Below are positions 36,341 to 45,113 of a stretch of DNA of 64,000 nt, piece after piece; position 1 is the stretch's first letter, and the number at the start of each line of letters is the position of its first letter. Under the pieces are notes generated by a model. The model saw nothing but the letters and a program-made list of their open reading frames with translations, was not told where the DNA came from and ran no database searches. The translations under genes and the position numbers were made by a program. Where the stretch lies: the NCBI RefSeq assembly GCF_007971025.1, contig NZ_CP042436.1, positions 4,960,001 to 5,024,000 of the forward strand, in the 5' to 3' direction. This DNA comes from Mucilaginibacter ginsenosidivorans (GTDB lineage: Bacteria; Bacteroidota; Bacteroidia; Sphingobacteriales; Sphingobacteriaceae).

Positions 36341-36407
36341 GATTTGAGATATGAGATTTGAGATATGAGATAAAAACCGGCCTGTCTCAAATCTCATATC
36401 TCAAATC
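36341..36407. repeat. perfect 23-bp inverted repeat between mreB and mreC
   Basis: The arms are at 36341-36363 and 36385-36407, with a 21-nt loop, and are built from the words GATTTGAGATAT and GAGATTTGAGA. It lies inside the mre transcription unit. The stem contains no T tract after it, so it is not a classical terminator. A related single-sided tract is at 39112-39140. Confidence 0.85.
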
Positions 36408-36418
36408 TCACATCTGAA

Positions 36419-37441
36419 TTATTGCATAAGAAACTTAAAGTTTCCGATATTTTTCAGCGCCGTGCCCGTACCGCGTACAACGGCGCGAAGCGGGTCTTCG
36501 GCTACGTGAACCGGCAGCTTGGTTTTAGCCGCAACCCGTTTATCCAGGCCGCGAAGCAACGCCCCGCCGCCTGTTAAGTAAATACCGGTCTGGTAAATAT
36601 CTGCCGAAAGTTCCGGCGGTGTTATTTCTAACGCCTTCAGGATAGCTTCTTCAATTTTGGAGATCGACTTATCAAGGCAATGCGCAATCTCGGTATACGA
36701 TACCATGATCTGTTTTGGCACACCGGTCATCAGGTCGCGACCCTGTACGGCGAAGTCGCCCGGAGGATCTGAAATTTCCGGCAGCGCCGCACCCACTTCA
36801 ATTTTTATCTTTTCAGCAGTACGGTCGCCAATCATAATGTTGTGCTGGCGACGGATGTATTGTACAATGTCTGAGTCGAAGTTATCACCCGCAACACGGA
36901 TAGATTGGTCGCAAACGATACCCGATAAAGCGATAACCGCGATTTCGGTAGTACCCCCACCGATATCGATGATCATGTTACCCATAGGCTCCTCTACGTC
37001 GATGCCGATACCTACGGCGGCTGCCATTGGTTCGTGTATCAGGTAAACTTCCTTTGCCCCGGCTATTTCGGCCGAGTCGCGAACGGCACGTTTCTCCACC
37101 TCGGTAATACCTGATGGGATACAGATCACCATACGCAGCGACGGGAAGAACCAGCCCTTGCCTTTGTTGATCATTTTTATCATGCCGCGTATCATGTGTT
37201 CGGCCGCGTTAAAGTCGGCTATAACACCGTCTTTCAATGGACGCACGGTACGTATGTTCTCATGGGTCTTGCCCTCCATCTGCATGGCCTGCCTCCCTAT
37301 TGCTATCACCTTATTCGTCGTGCGGTCAAAAGCGACAATGGACGGTTCGTCAACCACTACCTTGTCGTTATGTATGATGAGGGTATTCGCTGTGCCAAGA
37401 TCAATGGCAATTTCCTGCGTGAAAAAATTAAATAAACCCAT
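36419..37441 (-). CDS. mreB: rod shape-determining actin homolog MreB
   Basis: 340 residues, full length. Actin-fold ATPase motifs are visible: DLGTANTLI (phosphate 1), IDIGGGTTEIAVIALSG (phosphate 2) and LTGGGALLRGLDKR (adenosine). It polymerises at the membrane and directs lateral wall synthesis. It heads the mreBCD-mrdA-rodA cluster, with purH 112 bp upstream on the same strand. Confidence 0.98.
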   Translation of the reverse strand: MGLFNFFTQEIAIDLGTANTLIIHNDKVVVDEPSIVAFDRTTNKVIAIGRQAMQMEGKTHENIRTVRPLKDGVIADFNAAEHMIRGMIKMINKGKGWFFPSLRMVICIPSGITEVEKRAVRDSAEIAGAKEVYLIHEPMAAAVGIGIDVEEPMGNMIIDIGGGTTEIAVIALSGIVCDQSIRVAGDNFDSDIVQYIRRQHNIMIGDRTAEKIKIEVGAALPEISDPPGDFAVQGRDLMTGVPKQIMVSYTEIAHCLDKSISKIEEAILKALEITPPELSADIYQTGIYLTGGGALLRGLDKRVAAKTKLPVHVAEDPLRAVVRGTGTALKNIGNFKFLMQ

Positions 37442-37553
37442 GTTTTGTTACTTCGAAAATTTATCTGCTAAGTTGAAAAAAATTATACGTAATAGTATTA
37501 ACAGTTGTTATTAAAAGCGAATAAAAATTCAACTTATTGCCCTTAACTTTTAA

Positions 37554-39080
37554 TTAATGCTTAAAATGGCGTACCCCGGTCATTACCATGGCGATACCTT
37601 TTTGATTAGCCATGTCGATGGAGTCCTGGTCCTTCACCGAACCGCCAGGTTGCAGCACAGCGGTGATACCTGCTTCGGCGGCCAGCTCAACACAATCGCT
37701 GAACGGGAAGAACGCATCGGATGCCATTACAGCGCCTTTTAGGTCGAAGCCGAAGCTTTCTGCCTTAATCACAGCCTGTTTCAACGAGTCGACCCTTGAG
37801 GTTTGGCCAACGCCGCTGGCCATCAGTTGGGCATTTTTTGCGAAAACTATTGTATTTGATTTGGTATGTTTTACCACTTTATTGGCAAAGTAGAGGTCCT
37901 TTAACTCATGTTCCGTCGGTTGTTTGTCGGTCACCGTCCGCATCTGGTCAGGCCCTTCAACGGTCATGTCTTTATCCTGCTCTATCACCCCGTTCAAAAG
38001 TGTTTTAAATTGCTTTACAGGTAATTCAACAGGCTGACGGACCAGGATGATCCGGTTCTTCTTTCCCTTGAATATCTGCACCGCTTCGTCGGTATAAGCG
38101 GGTGCTATCAGCACCTCGAAAAACAACTTATTGATCTCGGCCGCGGTCTCCGCATCGATCTCTTCGTTAGATATAATCACCCCACCAAAAGCCGATACCG
38201 GGTCACAGGCCAAAGCGTCTATCCAGGCTTCTTTAATAAACGAGCGGCTTGCGATGCCGCAGGCGTTGGTATGCTTTAAAATAGCGATGGTCGGCTCGGT
38301 AAATTCGTCTATTAGTGCTACCGCTGCATCAACATCCACCAGGTTATTATAAGAAAGTTCCTTGCCGTTTAGTTTAGTGAACATCGCATCCAGGTTGCCA
38401 TAGAAAACACCCTTTTGGTGCGGATTCTCGCCATAACGCAAAACCGAACTTTGCTGTATGCTTTGTTTAAAAACCGGCAATTGCTCGCCCTGGCTAAAGT
38501 ATTCGAATATCGCCGTATCGTAATGCGATGTAATGTTAAACGCCCGCTGCGCGAAGGATTTGCGCTGTTCTATACCTGTTTCGCCATTCTGCGTTTTCAA
38601 AATTTCAGCCAGTTCGGTATAATGATCTTTCGATGCAACGATAACGACGTCTTTAAAATTCTTTGCCGCTGCGCGGATAAGGGATATGCCGCCAATGTCT
38701 ATCTTTTCGATCACATCATCCTGGCCGGCGCCCGACTTAACCGTTTCTTCAAAAGGATAAAGATCTACGATCACCAGGTCAATCTCCGGTATCTCGTACT
38801 GCTCCATCTGCTGTTCGTCGCTATCAAAATTCCTGCGGCCGAGTATACCGCCAAACACCTTTGGGTGGAGGGTTTTCACACGTCCGCCGAGTATAGAAGG
38901 GTATGATGTCAGGTCCTCCACCGCTATCACCTCGGCACCCAAGCTGCGGATAAAGGTTTCCGTTCCGCCGGTCGAATATATCTTCACCCCGAGGCGGTGT
39001 AATTCGTGGATGATCGGTTCAAGATTGTCTTTGTAATAGACTGAAATTAAGGCATTCTTTATTTGCACGGGCTGACTCAT
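37554..39080 (-). CDS. purH: bifunctional AICAR transformylase / IMP cyclohydrolase
   Basis: 508 residues from the ATG at 39080; a GTG at 39086 lies only 17 bp from the -7 element. It performs the last two steps of IMP synthesis. The N-terminal IMP cyclohydrolase (MGS-like) part includes YSTGGTETFIRSLG and VDLYPFEETV. The C-terminal transformylase contains RYGENPHQKGVFY, ILKHTNACGIA (with the Lys-His catalytic pair) and MASDAFFPFSDCVE, ending in GVRHFKH. An exact promoter element is upstream. Confidence 0.97.
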   Translation of the reverse strand: MSQPVQIKNALISVYYKDNLEPIIHELHRLGVKIYSTGGTETFIRSLGAEVIAVEDLTSYPSILGGRVKTLHPKVFGGILGRRNFDSDEQQMEQYEIPEIDLVIVDLYPFEETVKSGAGQDDVIEKIDIGGISLIRAAAKNFKDVVIVASKDHYTELAEILKTQNGETGIEQRKSFAQRAFNITSHYDTAIFEYFSQGEQLPVFKQSIQQSSVLRYGENPHQKGVFYGNLDAMFTKLNGKELSYNNLVDVDAAVALIDEFTEPTIAILKHTNACGIASRSFIKEAWIDALACDPVSAFGGVIISNEEIDAETAAEINKLFFEVLIAPAYTDEAVQIFKGKKNRIILVRQPVELPVKQFKTLLNGVIEQDKDMTVEGPDQMRTVTDKQPTEHELKDLYFANKVVKHTKSNTIVFAKNAQLMASGVGQTSRVDSLKQAVIKAESFGFDLKGAVMASDAFFPFSDCVELAAEAGITAVLQPGGSVKDQDSIDMANQKGIAMVMTGVRHFKH

Positions 39081-39102
39081 GGGCACACTGTTTTTTGAGC
39101 CG

Positions 39103-39110
39103 CAAAGGTA
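39103..39110 (-). promoter_or_regulatory. purH promoter -7 element (TACCTTTG)
   Basis: Exact TAnnTTTG on the minus strand, 22 bp before the purH ATG. A GAGATTTGAGA word tract (39112-39140) covers the spacer and -33 region. Confidence 0.55.
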
Positions 39111-39111
39111 G

Positions 39112-39140
39112 TAATTTGAGATCAGAGATTTGAGACAAGG
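39112..39140. repeat. GAGATTTGAGA word tract upstream of purH
   Basis: The tract TTTGAGATCAGAGATTTGAG repeats the word of the 36341 inverted repeat, here without a second arm. Confidence 0.5.
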
Positions 39141-39244
39141 GTTTAGTTTTTTTAGGGATTAATTAAGAAAAATTTAAGATAACTTTAACACCGTGTCGCG
39201 AAGCGGGTATTACTCCTCGTATTAGTTAGAAACCGGCCCTGAAC

Positions 39245-39646
39245 ATGAAAAAATTAACCGCCTTATTGATCATCGCTATCGCTGTACAGCTTTATGCGTG
39301 TAAAAAGAATGAGAACCCTGTTACTACCCATATCAAAAAGGTCAATGCTTCGCTATACGGCGACTGGAAGTTTATCGGCAACTATTTAAGCGCCGGCGGG
39401 CCGCAATATTTTGTACCGGCGGTGACCCAAACAAAAACAACTTTCAATACGGATGGCAGTTTAACCGGAACGTCCTTCCCCGGTTTTGATCACTACACAC
39501 TGATAGACAGTATAACCATTAAGTTGACGGGCACAGGCACCGATTACGGAACTTTCATTTATAAGATCAACGAGGATACGCTTAAGATGTCGCCCATCGC
39601 GCCTAACAGGTGTATCGAAGGATGTTCAGTTGTGTTTGTGAAATAA
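39245..39646 (+). CDS. small lipoprotein, lipocalin-like
   Basis: 133 residues with a signal peptide and lipobox LYAC (Cys19). The mature part has the pattern of small Bacteroidota lipocalin-like lipoproteins: YGDWKFIGNYL near the start, FNTDGSLTG, then alternating beta strands, and two Cys near the end (RCIEGC) that may form a disulfide. Ligand unknown. It sits between divergent purH and convergent purN. Confidence 0.75.
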   Translation: MKKLTALLIIAIAVQLYACKKNENPVTTHIKKVNASLYGDWKFIGNYLSAGGPQYFVPAVTQTKTTFNTDGSLTGTSFPGFDHYTLIDSITIKLTGTGTDYGTFIYKINEDTLKMSPIAPNRCIEGCSVVFVK

Positions 39647-39688
39647 AGAAGGAAAGCATTTCCATTATCTGACTTCAGACCTCTTATT

Positions 39689-40267
39689 TCAGCTCTTCAT
39701 CTTCTTTAGCAAACTCTCTATCACTCTTGGAAAGTGCTGGTGCTCTAGTTGCTGGCCTTTGAACTTGATCATTTCCAGGTTATCGCCTGGTTCGATCTTA
39801 AAGCGGGATTGGTGCAGTATCTCGCCCTCATCAAATTTCTCATTGACAAAGTGGATGGTAATGCCCGATTCCTCTTCTTTAGCTTCCAGCACAGCTTTGT
39901 GTACATGGTCGCCGTACATGCCTTTGCCGCCGTACTTGGGTAAGAGGGCCGGGTGCAGGTTGATAATTTTGTTAGGGAACGCTTTAAGCAGGTTTGCAGG
40001 CACCAGCCATAAAAAACCCGCCAGCACGATCAGGTCGACCTGCAGATTTTTGAGCAGGCGAATGATTCCGTCAGTCTCATAAAACTCGTGCCGCGAAAAA
40101 ATATGTGAAGGTATCTCGAAGTTGTCGGCGCGCTGTAAAACGTAGGCCTGGGGATTGTTTGTCAGTATCAAAACAACTTCTGCTTCTGAACTGCGCTTAA
40201 AATGCTCCATTATTTTTTGAGCATTTGAACCGGAACCAGAAGCAAAAATCGCAATCCTTTTTTTCAT
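39689..40267 (-). CDS. purN: phosphoribosylglycinamide formyltransferase
   Basis: 192 residues; transfers a formyl group from 10-formyl-THF to GAR in purine synthesis. Seen are the N-terminal FASGSGSNAQKIMEH, the catalytic Asn and His in INLHPALLPKYGGKG, the conserved catalytic Asp region (GDHVHKAVLEAKEEESGITIHFV), and the FDEGEIL motif. The 10-formyl-THF dependence is shared with PurH, encoded about 600 bp downstream on the same strand but interrupted by an opposed gene. Confidence 0.96.
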   Translation of the reverse strand: MKKRIAIFASGSGSNAQKIMEHFKRSSEAEVVLILTNNPQAYVLQRADNFEIPSHIFSRHEFYETDGIIRLLKNLQVDLIVLAGFLWLVPANLLKAFPNKIINLHPALLPKYGGKGMYGDHVHKAVLEAKEEESGITIHFVNEKFDEGEILHQSRFKIEPGDNLEMIKFKGQQLEHQHFPRVIESLLKKMKS

Positions 40268-40316
40268 TAATGTTTCTTGTTAACTGCAATAAACTGCAAA
40301 ACAAGGCTTTTGTTCG

Positions 40317-40324
40317 CAAAGTTA
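40317..40324 (-). promoter_or_regulatory. purN promoter -7 element (TAACTTTG)
   Basis: Exact TAnnTTTG on the minus strand, about 50 bp before the purN ATG. Confidence 0.5.
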
Positions 40325-40411
40325 ATCGTTTATACGACGGGAAGCGCTAAAACGTTCTCCCGGGCGTGACACCGACCCAAAGATAATGGTTTACCGTTTT
40401 TAATCAACAAG

Positions 40412-40900
40412 TTATTGTGTTTTTACCCGAACAAAACCATAGCGCCTGATTATCCTTGCGGCATTAGGCGGATAATACGCCTGTAGGTTACCCGTTCGCA
40501 ATACCAATGAATATTGGCCGAGATTACGTATCTGCGCAACTTCAAATGGTTTTATTGATTTACCTGCAGAGTCGCAAACCATATCGCAATTGAGGCTAAG
40601 CTTGTCTGCTGAAAAAGACCAATGGCCGGTGGTTTTTTGCTCTTTACAGGAAAAATTGGTAAAGGTACAGGTGCCATCAGCATTGAAAGTAAATACTTGT
40701 GTCTGCGAGCAATCCGCATATAAAGTATCGGTCGATTTAAGCGTATCGCCAACCAAATGGTCAACCTGGGTCGAAGCCAGCTGCCACGGGCCCGCTGTTA
40801 TCAGCGTGGGCAAATAATCAGGCGTTTTTTTGCACGAATTAGAGATAAACCCGACGAACAGGGCTCCGGACAAAAACAACAGCAGCAGTTTATTTCTCAT
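40412..40900 (-). CDS. small lipoprotein, lipocalin-like
   Basis: 162 residues with signal peptide and lipobox SNSC (Cys23). The mature part begins with ITAGPWQLASTQVD and contains FTFNADGTCTFTNFSC and TGHWSFSADKLSL, the usual lipocalin-like strand pattern. Six Cys in the mature part could form disulfides. No function is known. It lies upstream of purN on the same strand but has its own exact -7 element. Confidence 0.75.
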   Translation of the reverse strand: MRNKLLLLFLSGALFVGFISNSCKKTPDYLPTLITAGPWQLASTQVDHLVGDTLKSTDTLYADCSQTQVFTFNADGTCTFTNFSCKEQKTTGHWSFSADKLSLNCDMVCDSAGKSIKPFEVAQIRNLGQYSLVLRTGNLQAYYPPNAARIIRRYGFVRVKTQ

Positions 40901-40914
40901 GAAATTAATATCGC

Positions 40915-40922
40915 CAAAAATA
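40915..40922 (-). promoter_or_regulatory. promoter -7 element (TATTTTTG) for the lipoprotein gene
   Basis: Exact TAnnTTTG on the minus strand, 15 bp before the ATG at 40900. Confidence 0.45.
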
Positions 40923-41050
40923 GGAAATCCGGCTCAATAGCCGCATCATCCTATATAACTTTTAAAATGCTCGTTTAGTGTAAGTGTAACATTTACAATA
41001 TCAATTTATAATATGTACTTTTTATTACAATTATTTTGACGGTATTCGAT

Positions 41051-41058
41051 TAAGTTTG
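41051..41058 (+). promoter_or_regulatory. promoter -7 element (TAAGTTTG) for the alcohol dehydrogenase gene
   Basis: Exact TAnnTTTG match, 23 bp before the ATG at 41082. Confidence 0.5.
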
Positions 41059-41081
41059 CTGTAAACTAAAACCAAAAACTT

Positions 41082-42122
41082 ATGATACCAGCAAAAGGCT
41101 ACGCCGCACCCGGTGCGAAAATTCCTTTAGAGCCGTTTAAGTTCGAGCGCCGCGACGTTGGTCCGCACGACGTACAGATAGAAATATTATTCAGCGGCGT
41201 TTGCCACTCCGATATTCACCAGGCCCGCGACGAATGGGGCGGCGCCATATTCCCGATGGTGCCCGGTCACGAGATAGTAGGCAGGGTGGTTAAGGTGGGC
41301 GACCAGGTTACGCAGTTTAAAACCGGCGACATTGCGGGCGTCGGGGTTTTTGTCGACTCGTGCCGTCATTGTCCAAGCTGCGTTGCCGGGCTGGAACAAT
41401 ATTGCGATGAGAGTCCGGTTTTTACCTATAGCAGCATCGATAAGGACGGCAACGTAACTTACGGCGGTTATTCGAACCAGATCGTAGTCGACGAAAAATA
41501 CACCCTGCGCGTCTCTGAAAAATTACCCCTTGCCGGCGTGGCGCCCCTGCTTTGTGCGGGCATTACCACGTGGTCGCCTATTCAAACATGGCAAATGGGC
41601 AAGGGACACAAAGTTGGTGTGGTTGGTTTAGGTGGCCTCGGGCACATGGCGGTGAAATTCGCTGTTTCAAAGGGCGCCGAAGTAACAGTACTAAGTACAT
41701 CTCCGTCAAAAAAAGCCGATGCGGAAAAATTAGGCGCGCATCACTTCGTTGTAACCAAAGACCCCAACCAAATGGCCGCTACGGCCCGCTCGCTCGATTT
41801 TATCATCAATACGGTTTCGGCCCAGCATGAATATGACGATTACCTGCAACTGCTTAAACTGGATGGCACTATGGTATTGGTGGGCATCCCGCCCGAAGCG
41901 CCCGTGGTTTCAGCTGTTAACCTGATTTCCAAACGCAGGCGGCTGGCCGGTTCCATGATCGGCGGCATAAAAGAAACCCAGGAAATGCTGGACTATTGCG
42001 CTGAACACAACATTGTTTCCGAAGTGGAAGTGATCAGTATGGATTATATTAACGAAGCGTTTGAGCGCGTGATAAAAGGCGATGTGCGTTATCGCTTTGT
42101 GATCGATATGGCTTCTTTGTAG
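41082..42122 (+). CDS. zinc-dependent NAD(P) alcohol dehydrogenase (CAD/YahK type)
   Basis: 346 residues of the medium-chain dehydrogenase family. Catalytic zinc ligands are in GVCHSDIH and PGHEIVG. The structural zinc site is CRHCPSCVAGLEQYC. The NAD(P)-binding motif is VGLGGLGHMAV near residue 180. The nearest type is cinnamyl-alcohol dehydrogenase/YahK, which reduces a range of aldehydes with NADPH. The physiological substrate is unknown. It is followed after 95 bp by the yiaK-like gene, with a word array between them. Confidence 0.92.
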   Translation: MIPAKGYAAPGAKIPLEPFKFERRDVGPHDVQIEILFSGVCHSDIHQARDEWGGAIFPMVPGHEIVGRVVKVGDQVTQFKTGDIAGVGVFVDSCRHCPSCVAGLEQYCDESPVFTYSSIDKDGNVTYGGYSNQIVVDEKYTLRVSEKLPLAGVAPLLCAGITTWSPIQTWQMGKGHKVGVVGLGGLGHMAVKFAVSKGAEVTVLSTSPSKKADAEKLGAHHFVVTKDPNQMAATARSLDFIINTVSAQHEYDDYLQLLKLDGTMVLVGIPPEAPVVSAVNLISKRRRLAGSMIGGIKETQEMLDYCAEHNIVSEVEVISMDYINEAFERVIKGDVRYRFVIDMASL

Positions 42123-42123
42123 T

Positions 42124-42215
42124 TTAGTTAGATTGAGTTGATTGAGAGAGTGGTTGATTTAGTTAAATCATATCCAGCCCGATCAACTTAGTCTAACTTA
42201 ATCAACTAAATCAAC
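42124..42215. repeat. GTTGATTTAGTT word array with 12-bp inverted arms
   Basis: GTTGATTTAGTT at 42153-42164 pairs with AACTAAATCAAC at 42204-42215. Flanking words are GATTGAGTTGATTGAG and CTAACTTAATC. The array fills the spacer and its right arm ends two bases before the next ATG. Confidence 0.75.
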
Positions 42216-42217
42216 TT

Positions 42218-43204
42218 ATGCTGATACCATTCCCAACGCTCAAATCCGAATTCAAACGCATATTGCTTGCGCTTGCGTTCGATCACGATAAAGCCGATCA
42301 GATTGCGCAGATATTTGCCGAAAACAGTCGCGATGGGGTGCATACGCACGGCCTTAACCGCTTCCCAACTTTTGTTCAGTATGTGAAGGATGGGTATGTG
42401 ATCCCAGATGCAGGGCCGGTAAAAGAAGGTGGCTTTGGCAGCCTGGAGCATTGGAACGGAAATTTGGGTCCCGGTATGCTGAATGCGCGCATTTGTATGG
42501 ACCGGGCCATCGTCCTTGCCGGCGAAAACGGGATTGGCTGCGTCGCTATAAAAAACACTAACCACTGGATGCGCGGCGGCACTTACGGCTGGCACGCAGC
42601 GGATGCCGGGATGATCGGCATTTGTTTTACTAATACAATAGCCAATATGCCCCCCTGGGGCGGTATTGATCCGAGGCTTGGGAACAACCCGCTTATCATC
42701 GCTGTTCCCCGAAAAGGTGGCCACGTAGTTCTGGATATGGCCATATCACAGTACTCCATCGGTAAGCTGAATTTTTATAAATCAAAAGGCGAACAGCTCC
42801 CTCTACCGGGAGGTTATGATGCCGAAGGTACTCTTAGTACTGATCCTGCTGCTATTCTTGAATCAGGCCGGGTTTTACCTGTAGGTTTTTGGAAAGGATC
42901 GGGTCTTTCCCTGGTGCTCGATCTGTTGGCGACCGTGCTTAGCCAGGGGCGCTCAACCGCTGCAATAACCCATTCCGGACCAGAATCAGGTGTTTCGCAG
43001 GTTTTCATAGCGATCAGACCAACCGGCTCACAAACCGAAAGTCTTATTGAAGAAATAATAGCTTATTCCAAAAGCAGCCGCCCCGGGAAAGAAGGCGGCA
43101 CTATTTTCTACCCTGGCGAAAACACTTTGAGAACCCGTGAAAAAAGTTTGAAAGAAGGTGTTTGGGTGGATGAAAAAGTTTGGGAAAAGGTATTAACTCT
43201 TTAA
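42218..43204 (+). CDS. 2,3-diketo-L-gulonate reductase-like dehydrogenase (YiaK/DlgD, Ldh2 family)
   Basis: 328 residues of the malate/L-lactate dehydrogenase type. It aligns by eye with E. coli YiaK: SRDGVHTHGLNRFP, NTNHWMRGGTYGWHAAD (His of the active site), TNTIANMPPWGG, GNNPLIIAVPR and GFWKGSGLSLVLDLLATVLS. YiaK reduces 2,3-diketo-L-gulonate with NADH. The rest of that pathway is not in the window, so the substrate is open. Confidence 0.9.
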   Translation: MLIPFPTLKSEFKRILLALAFDHDKADQIAQIFAENSRDGVHTHGLNRFPTFVQYVKDGYVIPDAGPVKEGGFGSLEHWNGNLGPGMLNARICMDRAIVLAGENGIGCVAIKNTNHWMRGGTYGWHAADAGMIGICFTNTIANMPPWGGIDPRLGNNPLIIAVPRKGGHVVLDMAISQYSIGKLNFYKSKGEQLPLPGGYDAEGTLSTDPAAILESGRVLPVGFWKGSGLSLVLDLLATVLSQGRSTAAITHSGPESGVSQVFIAIRPTGSQTESLIEEIIAYSKSSRPGKEGGTIFYPGENTLRTREKSLKEGVWVDEKVWEKVLTL

Positions 43205-43320
43205 ACCATTCCGTTTACTAAATATTCGTGCGAAGCTATTGAATATTACCACCCAGTGGTTGAATTGATTCTTCCAGTCGCACGTAATTCAAAACCTTTG
43301 ATAGATCAGCAACTATCATT

Positions 43321-44279
43321 ATGAAGGTTTACCCGATAATATTTCCCATTTTCCTGCTACCCATATTGGCGCATAGCACAACTAACCTTACGCCAATTTT
43401 AGCAGATACCACCGCGAAAGCAAAACCGGAGGTGGTTATGTTCGCGCCGGGAATACTCCCGGGCACAACGAATGTCGTTGCCGCGCCCGCTTTCTCGCCC
43501 GACGGGAGATCGGTCTATCTCGGGCAAACAGAGGACAGAAAGAGCATTACTATTGTAGCTTCTTATTTTAAAAACGGCGCCTGGACCAACCCGGTCGTCG
43601 CCCCTTTTTCCGGCACTTATGCAAACCTCGAACCAGCGTTTGCCCCTAATGGAAAATATTTGATCTTCGCCTCAAGTCGTCCAAAAACAGCCGGAGGGTC
43701 CTTGCTTGATGGAAACTGGGGCGGACACGCTTATCCCGGTCACGGCGGCAATTTATGGAGGACAAATCACAACAAAAAAGGATGGAGCGAGCCTGAGCGT
43801 TTACCCGACATCATTAATCAAAACGGTTCCGTATTTAGTCCGGCTGTTGCGGGCGACGGCAGCCTGTACTTTATGCGGGCCGATAGCGGCGGGTATTTCA
43901 CATCTACCGCTCGCAATTGAAGGGAGGGCAATATCAAACCCCTGTACGCGCGTCCTTTTGTATCGACAAACATGGAGATTTTGACCCCGCGGTAGCACCC
44001 GATGAATCTTTCCTGGTATTCTCATCACCCCGGCCACCGGCGCCAGCTAAAACTTCCGACCTGTTCATCGTCTTTCGAACTCCGAATGGCTGGAGCGAAC
44101 CGATCGACCTGCGCGAAGCGGTTTCGGATAAGGTATTTGGCGTCGAGGCCCGCCTCTCTCCCGATCTCAAAACACTTTATTTTTCAAATCAGATTAATAA
44201 AGACGGGGTAAAAGTACCGACGGAGAACTATATCTGGCAGGTGAATATCAGCGAATTGTTGAAAGCGCACGGACTATAG
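43321..44279 (+). pseudogene. PD40/TolB-like beta-propeller protein, broken by a frameshift
   Basis: Two overlapping frames together read as one exported protein of about 318 residues. The first (43321-43920) has a signal peptide and WD40-like PD40 repeats (AAPAFSPDGRSVYLG, LEPAFAPNGKYLIFASSRP). The second covers about 43900-44279 and continues the repeats (FDPAVAPDESFLVFSSPRP, VEARLSPDLKTLYFSN). In the second frame the codons before the TGA read FHIYRSQLKGGQYQTP, a normal continuation, so one base is missing near the TTT at 43896-43898. Either the gene is damaged or there is a sequencing error. Proteins of this type are of unknown function. Confidence 0.82.
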
Positions 44280-44284
44280 GATGT

Positions 44285-45010
44285 CTAGTCCACCATCCCC
44301 TCAAACTTTTCCCAAAAACCATCCTTTGGCAAAGGGGCAACAATTTCTACCGGCTCTTTTTTTATCGGGTGGATAAAGCGCAGCCTGCGCGCGTGCAGGC
44401 AAATGCTTTTTCGCAGACTACCGCGCGGGTAGCCGTATTTATTATCGCCGACAATGGGGCAGCCCAAAGTTGAAAGCTGTACCCTTATCTGGTGCGGCCG
44501 CCCGGTTATGGGATTTACTTCTATCAAATAATACCCTTCCAGTTCGCCTGCCAGGCGGTAATTCAATTCCGACCGCTGCCCGTCGGGTACCATTTGGTCG
44601 TAGGCACGGGTAACGTTTTTCTGCGGATTTTTTAGCAGCCAGTGCACCAGGTTACCTTCAGGCGGCTCGGGGCGTTTGCGGACAACTGCGTAATACGTTT
44701 TTTGCATCTCCCGGTTTTTAAAAAGCAGGTTTATCCGGTCGAGCGCCTTGCTGGTTTTGGCGAAAAGGATAACACCGCTTACCGGCCTGTCCAGCCGGTG
44801 CACCACGCCAAGGAAAGCGCCATTGGGCTTTTTATATTTTTGGGCGATATATTTCTTTACCTTTTCATCCAGCGGCTCGTCGTTGGTTTCATCCACCTGT
44901 ACAATATCCCCCGCTCTTTTATTGATCGCAATCAGGTGATTATCCTCATACAGGATATCGTTGTCTGTAATATCACGGTCGACGTACTTTATATTAACTC
45001 TTGCGCACAT
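44285..45010 (-). CDS. RNA pseudouridine synthase, RluA family
   Basis: 241 residues. The catalytic Asp lies in HRLDRPVSGV, followed by the family blocks KTYYAVV and ITGRPHQIRVQLSTLGCPIVGD, and a final HARRLRFIHP. No S4 domain is visible. The target could be rRNA or tRNA; which of the RluA-type enzymes it is cannot be told. It is convergent with the PD40 gene, 5 bp apart, and lies downstream of panB's opposite end. Confidence 0.93.
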   Translation of the reverse strand: MCARVNIKYVDRDITDNDILYEDNHLIAINKRAGDIVQVDETNDEPLDEKVKKYIAQKYKKPNGAFLGVVHRLDRPVSGVILFAKTSKALDRINLLFKNREMQKTYYAVVRKRPEPPEGNLVHWLLKNPQKNVTRAYDQMVPDGQRSELNYRLAGELEGYYLIEVNPITGRPHQIRVQLSTLGCPIVGDNKYGYPRGSLRKSICLHARRLRFIHPIKKEPVEIVAPLPKDGFWEKFEGMVD

Positions 45011-45080
45011 AGGTAAGGCATATTGTTCATAGATAATAGTTCATGGCACTTGCAAAACCATGCACTAAACAGCTTTCATC

Positions 45081-45113
45081 CGCACATCTGCATATCTACG
45101 CATCTGCACATCA
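45081..45113. repeat. CATCTGCACATC word tract after panB
   Basis: Words of the form CACATCTG, CATATCTACG and CATCTGCACATC follow each other; the tract overlaps the panB stop codon (45111-45113). It has no inverted partner. Confidence 0.55.

Noticed and set aside
43917..44279. Second half of the PD40 gene as a separate gene starting at TTG
   Set aside because: The frame continues upstream of the TTG into a normal protein sequence (FHIYRSQL), so it is the downstream part of a frameshifted gene.
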